The notes under the pieces were generated by a model that was not told where the DNA came from, did no database searches, and was given only the letters and a program-made list of their open reading frames with translations. From Dietzia natronolimnaea (GTDB lineage Bacteria; Actinomycetota; Actinomycetes; Mycobacteriales; Mycobacteriaceae), in contig NZ_NTGA01000026.1 in NCBI RefSeq assembly GCF_002289575.1, forward strand, positions 1 to 64,000: a stretch of 64,000 nt of DNA. The letters are read 5' to 3'. A program made the position numbers and the translations under genes. Every line of letters starts with the position of its first letter. The stretch's first letter is position 1. Of the stretch, positions 57,646 through 64,000 are shown in pieces.

Positions 57646-58410
57646 ATGACCAGTTCCATGCTGCCCACACACGCGGTGGGTTCGTGCACGGTGTTCGACG
57701 ACACCGTCGAGGTGCTCGCGGGTTTCAGGCCGGGATACCCGAAGTTCTATTCGATCGCGGATCTCGGTACGCAGTCCCGCCGCCGGTGGGTTCCCCTGGA
57801 GCGAGCCGTGGACGGCGGGCGGGTGGAGACGATGTTCCGCGACTACTTCGCGGAGTCCGGGGACATCCGATTCTCGACCTATCTGGTCGCGGACGCGTTC
57901 GCCCACGGGGTGATCGGCCGCGCGGTCGCGAGCTTCGTCACCATCGGCCGGGTGTGGGACACCGGAGCGGAGAACCTCGCGGTCCGTACCGATATCGAGG
58001 GGGGACTCGACTGGGCGGGTGTCCGCGACACCACGTTGCGGGTCCTGGGCGACGACCCGAGGGCGGGTTCCCCGGGGACGGTGGTCCTGCCGTGCGAACA
58101 GGCGCTCGCCCACTGGCTCGCCTGTCGTTCGCGGATGACGCTGGGCCCGGTGTTCGACGGCCTCGCCCGTGTGAGCAACTGCAGCGTCGAGACCCTGTGG
58201 TCGGTGGTCGGGGAGTGCGTGCTGGGTGCCGCGACCATCGTCCCGACCTTCGCCGACTCGAGCGCCGAGACCGGGTACCGCCGCGGCCAGTTCGTCCTGC
58301 AGGCGCTCCACGACTCGGGTCTCGCGGTCCGCAAGCGCAGCGCGCTCCCGCGGACGCCCGGAGCGGGACCGATCCCGGTGCGCGACCGGGGCTGGCGCTC
58401 GGTCCGCTGA
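57646..58410 (+). CDS. Hypothetical protein (254 aa)
   Basis: I do not recognise it. Soluble, with conserved-looking blocks FRDYFAESGDIRFSTYLVADAFAHGVIGRAVASF and CSVETLWSVVGECVLGAA. There are four cysteines; the layout does not fit the 2Fe-2S FhuF type convincingly. ATG 57646 is chosen over GTG 57598 and GTG 57619 because GAGGGGGAAG lies upstream, though spacing is long. A palindromic region and long leader precede it. Divergent from gnd. Nothing in the neighbourhood suggests a role. Confidence 0.6.
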   Translation: MTSSMLPTHAVGSCTVFDDTVEVLAGFRPGYPKFYSIADLGTQSRRRWVPLERAVDGGRVETMFRDYFAESGDIRFSTYLVADAFAHGVIGRAVASFVTIGRVWDTGAENLAVRTDIEGGLDWAGVRDTTLRVLGDDPRAGSPGTVVLPCEQALAHWLACRSRMTLGPVFDGLARVSNCSVETLWSVVGECVLGAATIVPTFADSSAETGYRRGQFVLQALHDSGLAVRKRSALPRTPGAGPIPVRDRGWRSVR

Positions 58411-58499
58411 GCACGTCCGACTCCGCGCGACGGGCGCGGAGGCGCGGTAGCGTCGGTGCCTGAGTCGCCCGGATCGCCCGGGTCGGGAGAAGAGGTCCG

Positions 58500-58916
58500 A
58501 TGTCCGAGACGGTCGACAACGAGTTCATCACGATGATCCGGGCGGGAGCCGGTGCGGGTTTCGGTGGCGGGATCGGGATGGAGTACCTCGAGATCACCCC
58601 GGACAGGGTGGTCGTGTCGGTGGCGGTCGGACCGCACCTGCTCCAGCCCTACGGGATCGTCCACGGCGGCGTCTACTGCGCCATTGCCGAGGAGGTCGCG
58701 AGCGTGGCGGGCGCCGTGTGGCTCGGTGGCGAGGGCAAGGTGGTCGGGGTCAACAACTCGACCGACTTCCTGCGGGCGGTCACCGAGGGCACCCTCACGG
58801 CCACCGGCACCCCCGTGCACCGCGGCCGCACCCAGCAGCTGTGGCGGGTGGAGATCACCGGTGACGACGGACGGACCGCCGCCGTGGGTCAGGTCCGGCT
58901 CGCGAATCTTCAGTAG
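58500..58916 (+). CDS. PaaI-type hotdog thioesterase
   Basis: A 138-aa hotdog-fold protein. VGPHLLQPYGIVHGGVYCAIAEEVASVAGA contains the HGG(V/A) motif and the catalytic acidic residue (the Glu in AIAEEVAS) of the PaaI family, and VGVNNSTDFLRAV is the usual central helix/strand. It hydrolyses acyl-CoA thioesters; the substrate cannot be set. GGGAGAAG precedes ATG 58500. Family length is normal. It converges with the NADH dehydrogenase gene. Confidence 0.87.
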   Translation: MSETVDNEFITMIRAGAGAGFGGGIGMEYLEITPDRVVVSVAVGPHLLQPYGIVHGGVYCAIAEEVASVAGAVWLGGEGKVVGVNNSTDFLRAVTEGTLTATGTPVHRGRTQQLWRVEITGDDGRTAAVGQVRLANLQ

Positions 58917-58969
58917 GCGGGGCCGGAGCCCGGACACGCGCCCGGCCGGATGCCGCCGGGCGCGTGGCG

Positions 58970-60394
58970 TCACTCACTGATCGACGTGGTCTCCACCGCC
59001 CGGTCCCGGTCCTCCTCCGCCGACCGGGCCTTCTCGTGTTCCGCGACCCGCTCGATCGCCTGCCGGCCGTAGACCCACTGTTGGGTGGACGTCAGCTGGG
59101 AGCGGTGGTCGCCGCCCATGTTCATCCCCCAGGAGAACATGGTGGTGAGGCGGTTCTTGAAGCCGATGAGGTAGGCGAGGTGCACGACGAGCCACATGAC
59201 CCAGGCGATGAAGCCGGAGATCTCCAGCCTGCCCATCTTCACCACCGCGCTGTAGCGCGAGACGGTGGCCATGGAACCCTTGTCGAAGTACTTGAACGGC
59301 TGGCGTTCCGCGGGGGACCGGCCCTTCTCGACCTCGGCCGCGATCTGCTTCGCGGCATACTTACCGCCCTGGATCGCGACCTGCGCGACCCCGGGGAGCT
59401 TGTCGAGACTCATCATGTCACCGACGACGAAGATCTCGGGGTGCCCGGGCAGCGAGAGATCCTTCTGCACAAGGACGCGTCCCGCGCGATCGATCTCCGC
59501 CTCCGTCTGGTCGGCGAGCATCTTGCCCAGGGTGCTCGCCTGGACGCCGGCGGACCAGATCTTGCAGGTGGCGTCGATCCTCCGGACCGACCCATCCGGG
59601 TCCTTGACCTCGATCCCGAGCTGGTCGACGTCGGTCACCATGGCGTTGAGCTGGATCTCGACGCCCATCTTCTCCAGCCGTGCGCGAGCCGCGTTGCCCA
59701 GCTTGTTGCCGAACGGCGGGAGGACGGCGGCGGCCGCGTCCAGCAGAATCACCCGGGCGGAGGCGGGGTCGATACGGCGGAACGTGTTCTTCAGGGTGTG
59801 CTGGGCCAGCTCGGCGACCTGCCCGGCCATCTCGACACCGGTCGGCCCCGCACCCACGATGATGAACGTCAACAGGCGGCGGCGCTCCTCCTCGTCCTCG
59901 GTGACCTCCGCCTGCTCGAAGCATCCGAGAATCCGGCTGCGCAACTCGAGCGCGTCGTCCACGGTCTTCATGCCGGGGGCCCACCGCTCGAAGTGGTCGT
60001 TACCGAAATACGACTGATTGGCGCCGGCGGCCACGATCAGGCTGTCGTACTCGAGGTCGAACCTGATGTGGCCGGCGGAGGCGAAGACGGTCTTGGAGGC
60101 GACGTCGATCTTGGTCACGTCGCCGAGGATGCAGGTGACGTTCTTCTGATCCCGCAGGATGAGTCGGGTGGGCGGGGCGATCTCGCCCACCGACAGGATG
60201 CCGGTCGCGACCTGGTAGAGCAGGGGCTGGAAGAGATGGTGCCCGGTCTTCGCGACCAGAGTGACGTCCACATCGGCCTTCTTGAGCTGCTGGGCTGCGA
60301 AGAGCCCACCGAAGCCGGACCCGATGATGACGACGCGGTGCCGGCGTCCGGCCGGTGCGGTGGCGGTGACCTGGTCGTGTGCGGGCTCGGTCAT
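58970..60394 (-). CDS. ndh: Type II NADH dehydrogenase
   Basis: A 474-aa membrane-associated flavoprotein that passes electrons from NADH to menaquinone without pumping protons. The FAD motif is IIGSGFGGLFAAQQL (residues about 23–37) and the NADH motif IIVGAGPTGVEMAGQVAELA is near residue 170. YDSLIVAAGANQSYFG and FVVGDMMSLDKLPGVAQVAIQGG are typical. The C-terminal hydrophobic GFIAWVMWLVVHLAYLIGFKN anchors it to the membrane. ATG 60394 has AGGAG at good spacing; the longer ORF to 61345 runs antisense to the next gene. Confidence 0.94.
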   Translation of the reverse strand: MTEPAHDQVTATAPAGRRHRVVIIGSGFGGLFAAQQLKKADVDVTLVAKTGHHLFQPLLYQVATGILSVGEIAPPTRLILRDQKNVTCILGDVTKIDVASKTVFASAGHIRFDLEYDSLIVAAGANQSYFGNDHFERWAPGMKTVDDALELRSRILGCFEQAEVTEDEEERRRLLTFIIVGAGPTGVEMAGQVAELAQHTLKNTFRRIDPASARVILLDAAAAVLPPFGNKLGNAARARLEKMGVEIQLNAMVTDVDQLGIEVKDPDGSVRRIDATCKIWSAGVQASTLGKMLADQTEAEIDRAGRVLVQKDLSLPGHPEIFVVGDMMSLDKLPGVAQVAIQGGKYAAKQIAAEVEKGRSPAERQPFKYFDKGSMATVSRYSAVVKMGRLEISGFIAWVMWLVVHLAYLIGFKNRLTTMFSWGMNMGGDHRSQLTSTQQWVYGRQAIERVAEHEKARSAEEDRDRAVETTSISE

Positions 60395-60619
60395 GGCGGC
60401 TCCTGGTGAAGGTGAGGCTGTCGCGGTGAGCGCGGGGGCTCTCCGATCGGTGTCCCCGGCGGGTCGCGCGCGGGGACGACTCCTCAGGGTAGTGGTATGC
60501 GCACGCCGGTGCACACGTGGCGGGCTCGCCGCGGTGACCGATCCCCCCGTCGCGCCTGACCCGCCCGGGCGACGTGCGGCGGTACCGTCCCACTGACGAC
60601 ACCCCTGAGGAGGGACCCG

Positions 60620-61960
60620 GTGGTCAGACTCGAACCGCAGACCGTGGACCTCGACCGTTGGCCCGCACTCGAGGCGCCCTCGGGTCCCGGCGGTCAGTCC
60701 GCCGTGGAGGTCGCGCAGGCCCTGAGGCGGTCGGCCAGGGAGATCGGTCTGAGGATCGACTACCCGGACTCGACGGCGGCGGGGGAGTACGACGCTCCGG
60801 CCCGGGTGGTCCTCCGTGATCCCGAGCGGTTCTGGGCGCGGCTCGCCTCGTCCGGGGTCCTCGGGTTGGGTGAGTCGTACATGGCCGGTGAGTGGACGAC
60901 CACCGACCTCGGCGCGGTCATCGGGATCCTCGCGCCGTGGATCGCCGGGAATCCCGACTGCGCCCACCCGGGTGAACGGGCCTTCGGGCGCGACGGTCGC
61001 GCGACCCCCGGCGGGGGGCGTAGGCGAGGGGGACCGGTGGCGGTGGAGCTCGAGGATTCCGTTCCCGGTGCCCTCACGTCCCTCTACACCGACGAGACGA
61101 TGTCGACGGGGGGTGCGGTGTTCGCCTCCGGAGCGCGGACCCGGGTTCGGATGGACGACGGAACCGACGTGGTCCACCTGGAGGCCCCGGCATCGCCTCC
61201 CCGGCGCAACGATCTGGGCGACGCCCAGCGTCGATCGGTCGACACCCTGCTCACCCTGGCGGGGGTCGGCGCCGGCTCTCGCGCCCTGGTCGTCACGCCC
61301 GGGTGGGGTGAGGTGCCGATGCGGGCCGCCGAACGTGGCGCTCACGTGCGGACGATGACCGCCTCGACCGAGCGACTGTCCGCGCTCGGGTCGAGATTCG
61401 CCGCGGCGGGGCTCCGGGACGAGATCACCCTCTTCCTGGGGGGACCGGCGGACGCGCGGGGGAGTGTCGACGCGGTGGTCGCGGTCGACCCCGGGGTCAC
61501 CGCGGGCGTGGCCGGTTACCTGGAGGTGGTGGACACGGCCGAGAGGCTGCTGGTCGATGGCGGCAGGCTCGCGATCTCGGGAGTGGTGTCCGCGGAGCGC
61601 CCCAGGCCGGCGGTCGTCGAACTCGCCGCTTGGGGTTCGCGGTATGTCTCCGACGCGGGCCCGGTGGTGTCCTGGACCGAACTGGCCGCGGCCGTCGAGC
61701 GCTCTCCTCGGTTACGCCTGCTCGGTCGGATCGAGGCTACGGCCCACCATGCCGAGACGGTGAGGTTGTGGTCTGAGACGTTCGCGCTCCGGGGGCGGGA
61801 TGCGGCGGCTCTGGGGTTCGATGCCGTGTACCGCCGGATGTGGGCGTTCCACCTCGCGGCGCTGGAGGCCGGGCTGCGGCGGGGGTGGCTCGAGTCCGTG
61901 CAGGCGGTCGCCACGGCCAAAACCACCCTGAACCGTCGAGAGGTGACGCCGAGGTCCTAG
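60620..61960 (+). CDS. CFA-synthase-like protein with degenerate SAM motif
   Basis: A 446-aa protein aligned along its length with cyclopropane-fatty-acid synthases (SAM-dependent). The N-terminal LGLGESYMAGEW and C-terminal YRRMWAFHLAALEAGLRRGWLESVQAV are recognisable. At the place of the SAM loop (normally DIGCGWGG) it reads VVTPGWGEVP (about residue 225), and the catalytic region YDRIVSIEM-like is replaced by VDAVVAVDPGVTAG. It may have lost SAM binding or act in another way. GGAGGGA precedes GTG 60620. It overlaps nothing and is followed by the Ddn-like gene. Confidence 0.75.
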   Translation: MVRLEPQTVDLDRWPALEAPSGPGGQSAVEVAQALRRSAREIGLRIDYPDSTAAGEYDAPARVVLRDPERFWARLASSGVLGLGESYMAGEWTTTDLGAVIGILAPWIAGNPDCAHPGERAFGRDGRATPGGGRRRGGPVAVELEDSVPGALTSLYTDETMSTGGAVFASGARTRVRMDDGTDVVHLEAPASPPRRNDLGDAQRRSVDTLLTLAGVGAGSRALVVTPGWGEVPMRAAERGAHVRTMTASTERLSALGSRFAAAGLRDEITLFLGGPADARGSVDAVVAVDPGVTAGVAGYLEVVDTAERLLVDGGRLAISGVVSAERPRPAVVELAAWGSRYVSDAGPVVSWTELAAAVERSPRLRLLGRIEATAHHAETVRLWSETFALRGRDAAALGFDAVYRRMWAFHLAALEAGLRRGWLESVQAVATAKTTLNRREVTPRS

Positions 61961-61969
61961 GGTTCGTTC

Positions 61970-62449
61970 ATGAGCAACTTCCTCACCCCGGTCGCGATCT
62001 GGTTCGGTCGTCAGGACGCCACGCGGGAGAACTCCCATCTCGTGGTGACGGTCGACAAATGGATGAACAGGATCTCCGGCGGGCGTGTTCCACTGCTCCG
62101 GGTGGCGGGACTGCCCACCCTTACACTGCACGTCCCGGGGCGAAAGACCGGAGAGCTTCGGGATACGCCACTGCTGTGCGCGTCGTGGCGAAACGGACTG
62201 GTGATCGTCGGTTCCAACTGGGGCGGCGAGAAGGCGCCGGCGTGGGTGTACAACCTCCGTGCGGCGGGGGACGGGGAGGTCTCCATATCGGTCTACGGCG
62301 CCAGGCTCGTCGTTGCCGTGCGAGAGGTGCCGGAAGCCGAGCGGGCCTCGGCCTGGGACGCCGCGGTGAAAGTGTGGCCGAACTACGAGATCTACGCCAC
62401 GCGCACGACCAGGCAGCTGCCGATTTTCCACCTGACTCCCCGGCTCTGA
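61970..62449 (+). CDS. Ddn-type nitroreductase/F420-dependent protein
   Basis: A 159-aa split-barrel flavin-binding protein of the DDN/Rv3547 family. LRVAGLPTLTLHVPGRKTGELRDTPL and VIVGSNWGGEKAPAWVYNLRAAGDGEVSI are family hallmarks (the nucleotide phosphate is held near PGRKTG). Many use F420H2 to reduce quinones. TAGGGT, partly made from the upstream stop codon, ends 6 nt before ATG 61970 and no SD is seen, a leaderless-type start. Substrate unknown. Confidence 0.85.
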   Translation: MSNFLTPVAIWFGRQDATRENSHLVVTVDKWMNRISGGRVPLLRVAGLPTLTLHVPGRKTGELRDTPLLCASWRNGLVIVGSNWGGEKAPAWVYNLRAAGDGEVSISVYGARLVVAVREVPEAERASAWDAAVKVWPNYEIYATRTTRQLPIFHLTPRL

Positions 62450-62494
62450 CCGTCACCCGCTCTGACCGTCACCGGTTCGGATCGAGGGTCCCGG

Positions 62495-62974
62495 TCATCG
62501 CCGGGCGACCATGTTGAGCGCGGTTGCCGTGAGAACCGGATCTCCGTCCTGATTGATCAGTGTCACATCCGTGGTGAGCACTCCCCGGTCCGGTTTGCTC
62601 CTCGAGGGGCGGACGCCGGTCGTCTCGCAGATCAGGGTCAACCGGTCGCCGGGGCGCAGGGGCCGGACCCAGCGCAGTTCGTCGATGCCGGGTGAGGCCA
62701 GGCTGGCGACGGCGGTGAGGTAGTTGTCGGCGAACAGTCGCATCATGAGTGCGGCCGTCTGCCAGCCGCTCGCGATCAGCCCTCCGAAGGGGCCGTCTGC
62801 GGCAGCCTCGGGATCGGTGTGGATGCCCTGCGGGTCATACCGACGGGCGAACTCCACGATCTCCTCGGCGTCCACCGACTCCTCGCCGAAGCGGTAGACC
62901 CGACCTTCCCGGTAGTCCTCGAGGTACCTGTCGTCCGGAGGGGTGTCGAAGGTGTCGTACTGCTTATCGGTCAT
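62495..62974 (-). CDS. MaoC-family dehydratase
   Basis: A 159-aa hotdog-fold (R)-hydratase type protein. VEFARRYDPQGIHTDPEAA holds the catalytic Asp/His pair (DPQGIHTD) of the MaoC family, and GGLIASGWQTAALMMRL and LRWVRPLRPGDRLTL are conserved. It hydrates enoyl-CoA or modifies thioesters; substrate unknown. AGGAG precedes ATG 62974. Its start is 141 bp from the thioesterase gene that follows divergently. Confidence 0.88.
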   Translation of the reverse strand: MTDKQYDTFDTPPDDRYLEDYREGRVYRFGEESVDAEEIVEFARRYDPQGIHTDPEAAADGPFGGLIASGWQTAALMMRLFADNYLTAVASLASPGIDELRWVRPLRPGDRLTLICETTGVRPSRSKPDRGVLTTDVTLINQDGDPVLTATALNMVARR

Positions 62975-63115
62975 AGGGGACTCCTGGTCGCGGGAACGGG
63001 CTCGTGAGTGCAGGGAGAGTCAACCGCACGCGGGTGACGACCGGTGCGGATTCGCGGCCGCACCCCTCCTCTCGTGGTAGTCAGTTAATGACAGTTCACC
63101 CGATGGGAGGCAGGC

Positions 63116-63898
63116 GTGGCGTACTTCGAGCGACTCGGTGACCGACGGTTCCACCCGACCCCGCACACCACCGGGGCATGGGACCCGGCGGTGCAGCACA
63201 TCGGCCCGTCGTTCGGGCTGCTCGTGCACGAGGTGGAGCGTGACCTACGGCGCCGACGGGACGACCCCATGGTGCTCTCACGTCTGACCTACGAGATCCT
63301 GGGCACCGTGCCCATGGACCCGGTGGCGGTGGATGTGCAGGTGGTCAGGCCGGGACGCACCATCGAGCTCGTGGAGGCGACGTACGGTCTCGAGGATCGC
63401 GTGGGGGTCCGCCTGCGCGCCTGGTTTCAGCAGCCGAGGGACACCACGGGGCTCGAGGGCGTCGGGTTCGACCCGATCCCGGGGCCGTCCGCCATGGAGC
63501 AGTGGGACCCCACCGCGGTCTGGCAGGGCGGTTACCTGGCGTCCGCGGACGTCCGCCGGGACTCGGTCGGGCCGGGAAGGGCCCGGTACTGGGTGCGGAC
63601 CGACATCCCGCTGGTCGCAGGGGAACAGGTGGGCATGTTGGCCCGGGCGGCCGCGCTGTTCGACATCGCCAACGGGATGGCGATCCGTGCGGATCCCTCG
63701 GACGTTCAGTTCCCCAACATCGATCTCACCGCCCACCTCTTCCGCGAGCCACGAGGGGAGTGGGTCGGGTTCGACACCCGGGTGAGTTTCGGTCCGGGTG
63801 GGCTCGGGCTCACCTCGAGCACCCTGCACGACGAGTCGGGCCCGATCGGTACCCTCGCGCAGACCCTCACCGTCCGCCCCGTCACCCCGGGACGGTGA
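63116..63898 (+). CDS. Acyl-CoA thioesterase family protein (double hotdog)
   Basis: A 260-aa protein. FGLLVHEVERDLRRRRDDPMVLSRLTYEILGTVPMDPVAVDVQVVRPGRTIELVEATYG matches the N-terminal hotdog of TesB-like actinobacterial thioesterases, and WVGFDTRVSFGPGGLGLTSSTLHDESGPIGTLAQTLTVRP is the second hotdog. It likely hydrolyses acyl-CoAs. GTG 63116 has GGGAGG upstream. A short inverted repeat and -10-like elements lie at about 63075–63110. Confidence 0.85.
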   Translation: MAYFERLGDRRFHPTPHTTGAWDPAVQHIGPSFGLLVHEVERDLRRRRDDPMVLSRLTYEILGTVPMDPVAVDVQVVRPGRTIELVEATYGLEDRVGVRLRAWFQQPRDTTGLEGVGFDPIPGPSAMEQWDPTAVWQGGYLASADVRRDSVGPGRARYWVRTDIPLVAGEQVGMLARAAALFDIANGMAIRADPSDVQFPNIDLTAHLFREPRGEWVGFDTRVSFGPGGLGLTSSTLHDESGPIGTLAQTLTVRPVTPGR

Positions 63899-64000
63899 CC
63901 GCGGCCGGGGAGTCGTGGTCCCGGGGGGCGGATTGCGTCATACTCGGGGAGTCATCCACATCGACACACGAAACGGAGTGTGTGAGAAGCCCTGATGGGT
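63899..64000 (+). other. Intergenic tail with possible start of a next gene
   Basis: About 100 bp with an inverted repeat ACACA/TGTGT around 63965–63982. An ATG at 63995 preceded by GAGAAG could open the next gene, which runs off the window. Too short to assign. Confidence 0.25.

Noticed and set aside
60395-61345. 317-residue N-terminal extension of ndh
   Set aside because: Antisense to the CFA-like gene; real start with SD at 60394.

Overview
The window is a high-GC (roughly 70%), gene-dense chromosomal segment of an actinobacterium of the order Mycobacteriales. Two blocks carry gene orders that, from memory, match Mycobacterium tuberculosis. The first is secA2–pgsA2–gcvH–garA–ftsR–DUF151–MerR–gcvP followed by an alpha/beta hydrolase (Rv1821–Rv1833 region). 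The second runs DUF3159–OB-fold–DUF3710–dut–DUF3093–DUF4193–cei–suhB–ppgK–sigA and DUF3039/DUF3099–sigB–ideR–galE–PAC2–DUF4192 (Rv2693–Rv2715 region). The galE gene directly behind ideR is a corynebacterial trait. A Dietzia-like organism fits, but the genus is an inference. I see no phage, IS element, CRISPR array, tRNA or rRNA.

Layout. 0–8.2 kb: accessory genes, namely a hypothetical protein, a HerA-like ATPase, a HEAT-like protein, a transporter/flavin oxidoreductase pair behind a Zur-like operator, a TetR/DUF1304/CurA-type reductase cluster with paired operators, and an unrecognised helical protein. 8.3–19.5 kb: SecA2 export ATPase, CDP-alcohol phosphatidyltransferase, the glycine-cleavage genes gcvH and gcvP (the latter behind a tandem glycine riboswitch), the PknG/PknB-type switch protein GarA, and two MerR regulators. 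19.5–30.3 kb: acyl-CoA synthetase, small YchJ-type and zinc-ribbon proteins, a lipoprotein, a YbjN-like protein, a NUDIX hydrolase, DUF3817+TetR, a DUF3516 Ski2-type helicase, PAC2 and DUF4192 proteins.

30.3–46 kb: galE–ideR, then an AcuC-type deacetylase beside a GNAT/acyl-CoA-synthetase fusion (likely a protein acetyltransferase). These are followed by sigB, dtd–methyltransferase–DUF3099, DUF3039, a second SF2 helicase, sigA, ppgK and suhB. 46–50.3 kb: cei, DUF4193, DUF3093, dut, DUF3710, an OB-fold protein and DUF3159. 50.3–64 kb: a membrane protein, ahpD–ahpC and divergent oxyR, a DEAD-box helicase, gnd, an unknown protein with a palindromic upstream region, hotdog thioesterases, type II NADH dehydrogenase, a CFA-synthase-like protein with a degenerate SAM motif, a Ddn-type flavin protein and a MaoC-type protein.

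Signs worth following: the Zur-like box before the oxidoreductase/transporter pair; an acetyltransferase/deacetylase pair in which the ligase half has lost its catalytic histidine; in-frame tandem repeats expanding several housekeeping proteins between 33 and 46 kb (including the GEE metal-ligand motif of SuhB); a group of starts that look leaderless; and a long palindrome ahead of a MerR gene. No gap without a gene exceeds about 300 bp; the longest (14568–14872) holds the riboswitch.
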